DNA from: Bacillota bacterium
Lineage (GTDB): Bacteria; Bacillota; Clostridia; Clostridiales; Clostridiaceae
DNA: 46,294 nt
Assembly (NCBI GenBank): GCA_023424785.1
Contig: JAFADP010000016.1
Location: 1 to 46,294, forward strand
Direction of reading: 5' to 3'
The position numbers and the translations under genes were made by a program. Under the pieces are notes generated by a model. It had not been told where the DNA came from. It saw only the letters and a list, made by a program, of their open reading frames with translations, and made no database searches. Numbering within the stretch: the stretch's first letter is position 1; each line of letters begins with the position of its first letter. Below, piece by piece: positions 44,047 through 46,294 of this stretch.

Positions 44047-45648
44047 ATGAAAGGCATAGAGATGTTAATTCAACTTATTGGAGGCCTAGGATTATTCCTA
44101 TATGGTATGAAGCTAATGGGAGATGGCCTAGAAAATGTAGCTGGAGAAAATCTGAAAAATATATTGGAGAAGGTTACCAGTAATAAATATATGGGAGTAT
44201 TAGTTGGTGCAATTGTAACAGCAATTATTCAAAGTTCAAGTGCAACAAGTGTAATGGTTGTAAGCTTTGTTAATGCAGGTTTAATGACTCTTGTACAAAC
44301 TGTAGGAGTAACTATGGGAGCTAATATAGGAACAACTATAACAGCCCAAATGGTAACATTAGATTTAGATGCAATAATTCCTCTATTCATTGGAATAGGA
44401 GCAATTATGCTATTAACTGTTAAGAAGAAAAAGAGTAGAGATATATCAGCAATAATTTTAGGTTTTGGTGTATTATTCTTAGGAATGGAAAGTATGTCAG
44501 GTGCTATGGAGCCACTTAAGAGCTCAGGCGCTTTTCAAAATGTTATTGGAGTTGTAGGAGACAATATGTTCTTAGGACTATTAACTGGGGTAATAGCTAC
44601 TGCTATACTTCAAAGTTCATCAGCTACAACAGGTATATTAGTTGCATTAGGAGCAACAGGAACTATAGGTATCGATGTAGCAATTCCAATAATTTTAGGG
44701 TGTAATATAGGTACTTGTATAACAGCAGTATTAGCTTCAACAGGAGGTAATAAAGCTGCAAAGAAAGCTGCGTTATTAAATGTTTTAATAAAGGTACTAG
44801 GAGTAATAATAATGTTACCATTTGTTGCTTGGTTAGCTGATGTAGTAGGGGTTATTACACCAGGAAAGGTTGATAAGCAAATTGCAAATGCTCATACTAT
44901 ATTTAATGTAGCAACAACATTAGTTTTACTTCCATTCTCAAATATTATAGTAGCAATTGTTAATAAGATAATAAAAGGTGAAGATGTTGTAGAAATGGAT
45001 GGACCTTTATACTTAGATAAAAAGTTATTAGATAAACCAGTAGTGGCAATAAATCAAGTATTTAAGGAAACTTTAAGAATGGGACAACTTGCAAAGGAAA
45101 ACTTAGAACTTTCAATGATGTCTTTCTTAGAAAATGATAAAGAAAAAATAAAGCAAGTCTATAAGAATGAAGAAATATTAAATACTTTAGAGAAGGAAAT
45201 AACTAATTATTTAGTACAAATTTCTTCATATGAGTTACCTGAAAGAGATAGCGAAATATTAAGTGCAAGTTTTCATGTTATAAATGACTTTGAGAGAATA
45301 GGAGATCATGCAAAAAATATAGTGGAGCTTGCTACAGAAAAAATAGATAATAATATAAACATAGCACCACAAGCTAAAGATGAAGTTTTAAATATGTATA
45401 ATAAGGTATTAGAAGCTATGCAAATAGCAGTAAATAGCTATGAAAATAAAGATTTAGATGGTGGAAAGAATATAAAACCAATAGAAGAAGAAATTGATGC
45501 ATATGAAAAACTTTTAAGAGAAAATAATATAATTAGATTAAATGAAAAAGTGTGTACTGCTAGTGCAAGTACAATATACTTAGATTTAATTAGTAATTTA
45601 GAAAGAATAGGAGACCATGCTACTAATATTGCACAAGCAGTTGTCTAA
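44047..45648 (+). CDS. Na+/phosphate cotransporter with C-terminal PhoU-like domain
   Basis: A 533-residue protein of the NptA/PF02690 family. Two inverted membrane repeats each carry the QSSSAT motif: AIIQSSSATSVMVV (about 61-74) and AILQSSSATTGILV (about 187-200), each followed by a GANIGTT or GCNIGTC segment. From about residue 335 the C-terminal part is PhoU-like helices with FERIGDHAKNIVELA and LERIGDHATNIAQAV. It imports phosphate with Na+. I chose ATG 44047, after GGGAGA; a GTG immediately before it is possible. Upstream 11-bp repeats suggest phosphate-starvation control. Confidence 0.92.
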   Translation: MKGIEMLIQLIGGLGLFLYGMKLMGDGLENVAGENLKNILEKVTSNKYMGVLVGAIVTAIIQSSSATSVMVVSFVNAGLMTLVQTVGVTMGANIGTTITAQMVTLDLDAIIPLFIGIGAIMLLTVKKKKSRDISAIILGFGVLFLGMESMSGAMEPLKSSGAFQNVIGVVGDNMFLGLLTGVIATAILQSSSATTGILVALGATGTIGIDVAIPIILGCNIGTCITAVLASTGGNKAAKKAALLNVLIKVLGVIIMLPFVAWLADVVGVITPGKVDKQIANAHTIFNVATTLVLLPFSNIIVAIVNKIIKGEDVVEMDGPLYLDKKLLDKPVVAINQVFKETLRMGQLAKENLELSMMSFLENDKEKIKQVYKNEEILNTLEKEITNYLVQISSYELPERDSEILSASFHVINDFERIGDHAKNIVELATEKIDNNINIAPQAKDEVLNMYNKVLEAMQIAVNSYENKDLDGGKNIKPIEEEIDAYEKLLRENNIIRLNEKVCTASASTIYLDLISNLERIGDHATNIAQAVV

Positions 45649-45681
45649 AAGTATAATTAGACGTCTAGGAGGGTGGAAAGA

Positions 45682-46294
45682 ATGGATTATATAAATGATA
45701 TAAATATCAATGAAGCTATAATACATATATTAGATAATAATGGTGGAGAACCTATTTTAAATGAATATACACTAAATCTAAATGATGATACATATAAATT
45801 CGTATATAAGCATATAGAAAAATGTTTAAAAGATGAAGAATTAAAATATGCAAAGTTTAATAGCGAAAGAAACATAGTTAAAGAAATAGTACAAGACCAT
45901 TTAAATGGTATTGATAAAGATATAATAGAATTATCAAAAGAACTTTCAAGACAGCTATTCACAATAATGAAGGGAAATACTAATATACCTTCTTGTGATT
46001 TACTTATTGTTTCATTAACAACAGATAAGGGGCCTATGATTGGAATATTAAAGATGGATTATATAAAGAATTTTACTCATCAAGTAGATTTTATAGATGA
46101 AAAAATAGGAATAGGTATAGTTCCTCAATCAGCAGGTTTACCAAGTAGTGGTCAAAAAATACAGAAAGCAGCATTTATAAAGCCTATAAGAGCTGATGAA
46201 AACTATAACTTAATGGTGTTAGATAAGCAAAAAAAATCTGATGAAGAAGAGTATGGCACAAATTATTTTATGAATACTTTTTTAGGATGTACCA
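45682..46294 (+). CDS. Nucleoid-associated protein (NdpA/YejK family), N-terminal part
   Basis: At least 204 codons before the window ends. The start MDYINDININEAIIHILDNN, the mid segment LLIVSLTTDKGPMIGILKMDY and GIVPQSAGLPSSGQKIQKA match the 37-kDa nucleoid-associated protein family. These bind DNA or the nucleoid in Proteobacteria; in clostridia the role is not established. It lies 33 bp after the phosphate transporter, with GGAGGGTGG as ribosome binding site, so it may be read through from that gene. Confidence 0.8.
   Translation, partial: MDYINDININEAIIHILDNNGGEPILNEYTLNLNDDTYKFVYKHIEKCLKDEELKYAKFNSERNIVKEIVQDHLNGIDKDIIELSKELSRQLFTIMKGNTNIPSCDLLIVSLTTDKGPMIGILKMDYIKNFTHQVDFIDEKIGIGIVPQSAGLPSSGQKIQKAAFIKPIRADENYNLMVLDKQKKSDEEEYGTNYFMNTFLGCT

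Noticed and set aside
1..46294. tRNA or rRNA genes, CRISPR arrays, insertion sequences, phage genes
   Set aside because: None were recognised on either strand while reading; this does not replace a dedicated tRNA or repeat search.

Overview
This AT-rich window reads as the chromosome of an anaerobic, endospore-forming Clostridium (sensu stricto type). The evidence is the strong A/T bias at third codon positions, GGAGG-type ribosome binding sites, a gerK-type spore germination receptor, a reverse rubrerythrin, a class B sortase, a T-box in front of leuS, and a thioredoxin reductase of the clostridial pyridine-nucleotide-independent kind. Species cannot be settled from sequence reading alone. 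No tRNA, rRNA, IS element, prophage gene or CRISPR array was seen; this looks like stable core chromosome with two accessory-looking clusters.

Layout. 1-4.4 kb: the end of galU, then on the minus strand trpS and a polysaccharide polymerase/ligase-like membrane protein, an ECF transporter S component, and gerKB. 4.4-7 kb: gerKA-gerKC, divergent from gerKB. 7-10.3 kb: tyrS, a metallophosphoesterase and a RelQ-type small alarmone synthetase. 10.3-13.6 kb: a compact operon of an exact 22-residue-repeat protein, a MoxR-type AAA ATPase and a metallopeptidase-like/VWA protein. 13.7-17.5 kb: an SDF-family symporter, a HesB/IscA-like Cys-tailed protein, thioredoxin with its reductase, and a methyltransferase-fold protein. 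17.5-20.2 kb: leuS (minus strand) with a T-box leader.

20.4-33.7 kb is a chaperone/TPR region: two large TPR proteins, a reverse rubrerythrin with its own promoter, a third TPR protein, an HscC-type Hsp70, a 1103-residue protein with an N-terminal J-like domain and a long TPR array, and a cardiolipin synthase. All four TPR proteins share an S-x-N-x-F-x-I-x-E module between two TPR blocks, so they look like one duplicated family built around HscC.

33.7-42.4 kb is a complete aromatic operon, aroF-aroB-aroA-aroC-pheA-aroE-aroK-aroQ-tyrA, carrying erythrose-4-P/PEP to chorismate and on to the Phe and Tyr branches. In front of it is the most exciting element here: a consensus promoter, a 44-codon ORF with a good ribosome binding site and 13 aromatic residues in 19 consecutive codons, a canonical intrinsic terminator, and an antiterminator pairing that overlaps the leader stop codon. 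This fits ribosome-mediated attenuation by Phe/Tyr supply, an arrangement well known in Proteobacteria but unusual in Firmicutes, where T-box and TRAP control is the rule.

42.4-46.3 kb: a CYTH-domain protein (minus strand), a class B sortase, a Na/Pi cotransporter preceded by 11-bp-periodic TTAAAT repeats that look like PhoP boxes, and the start of a nucleoid-associated protein that runs off the end.
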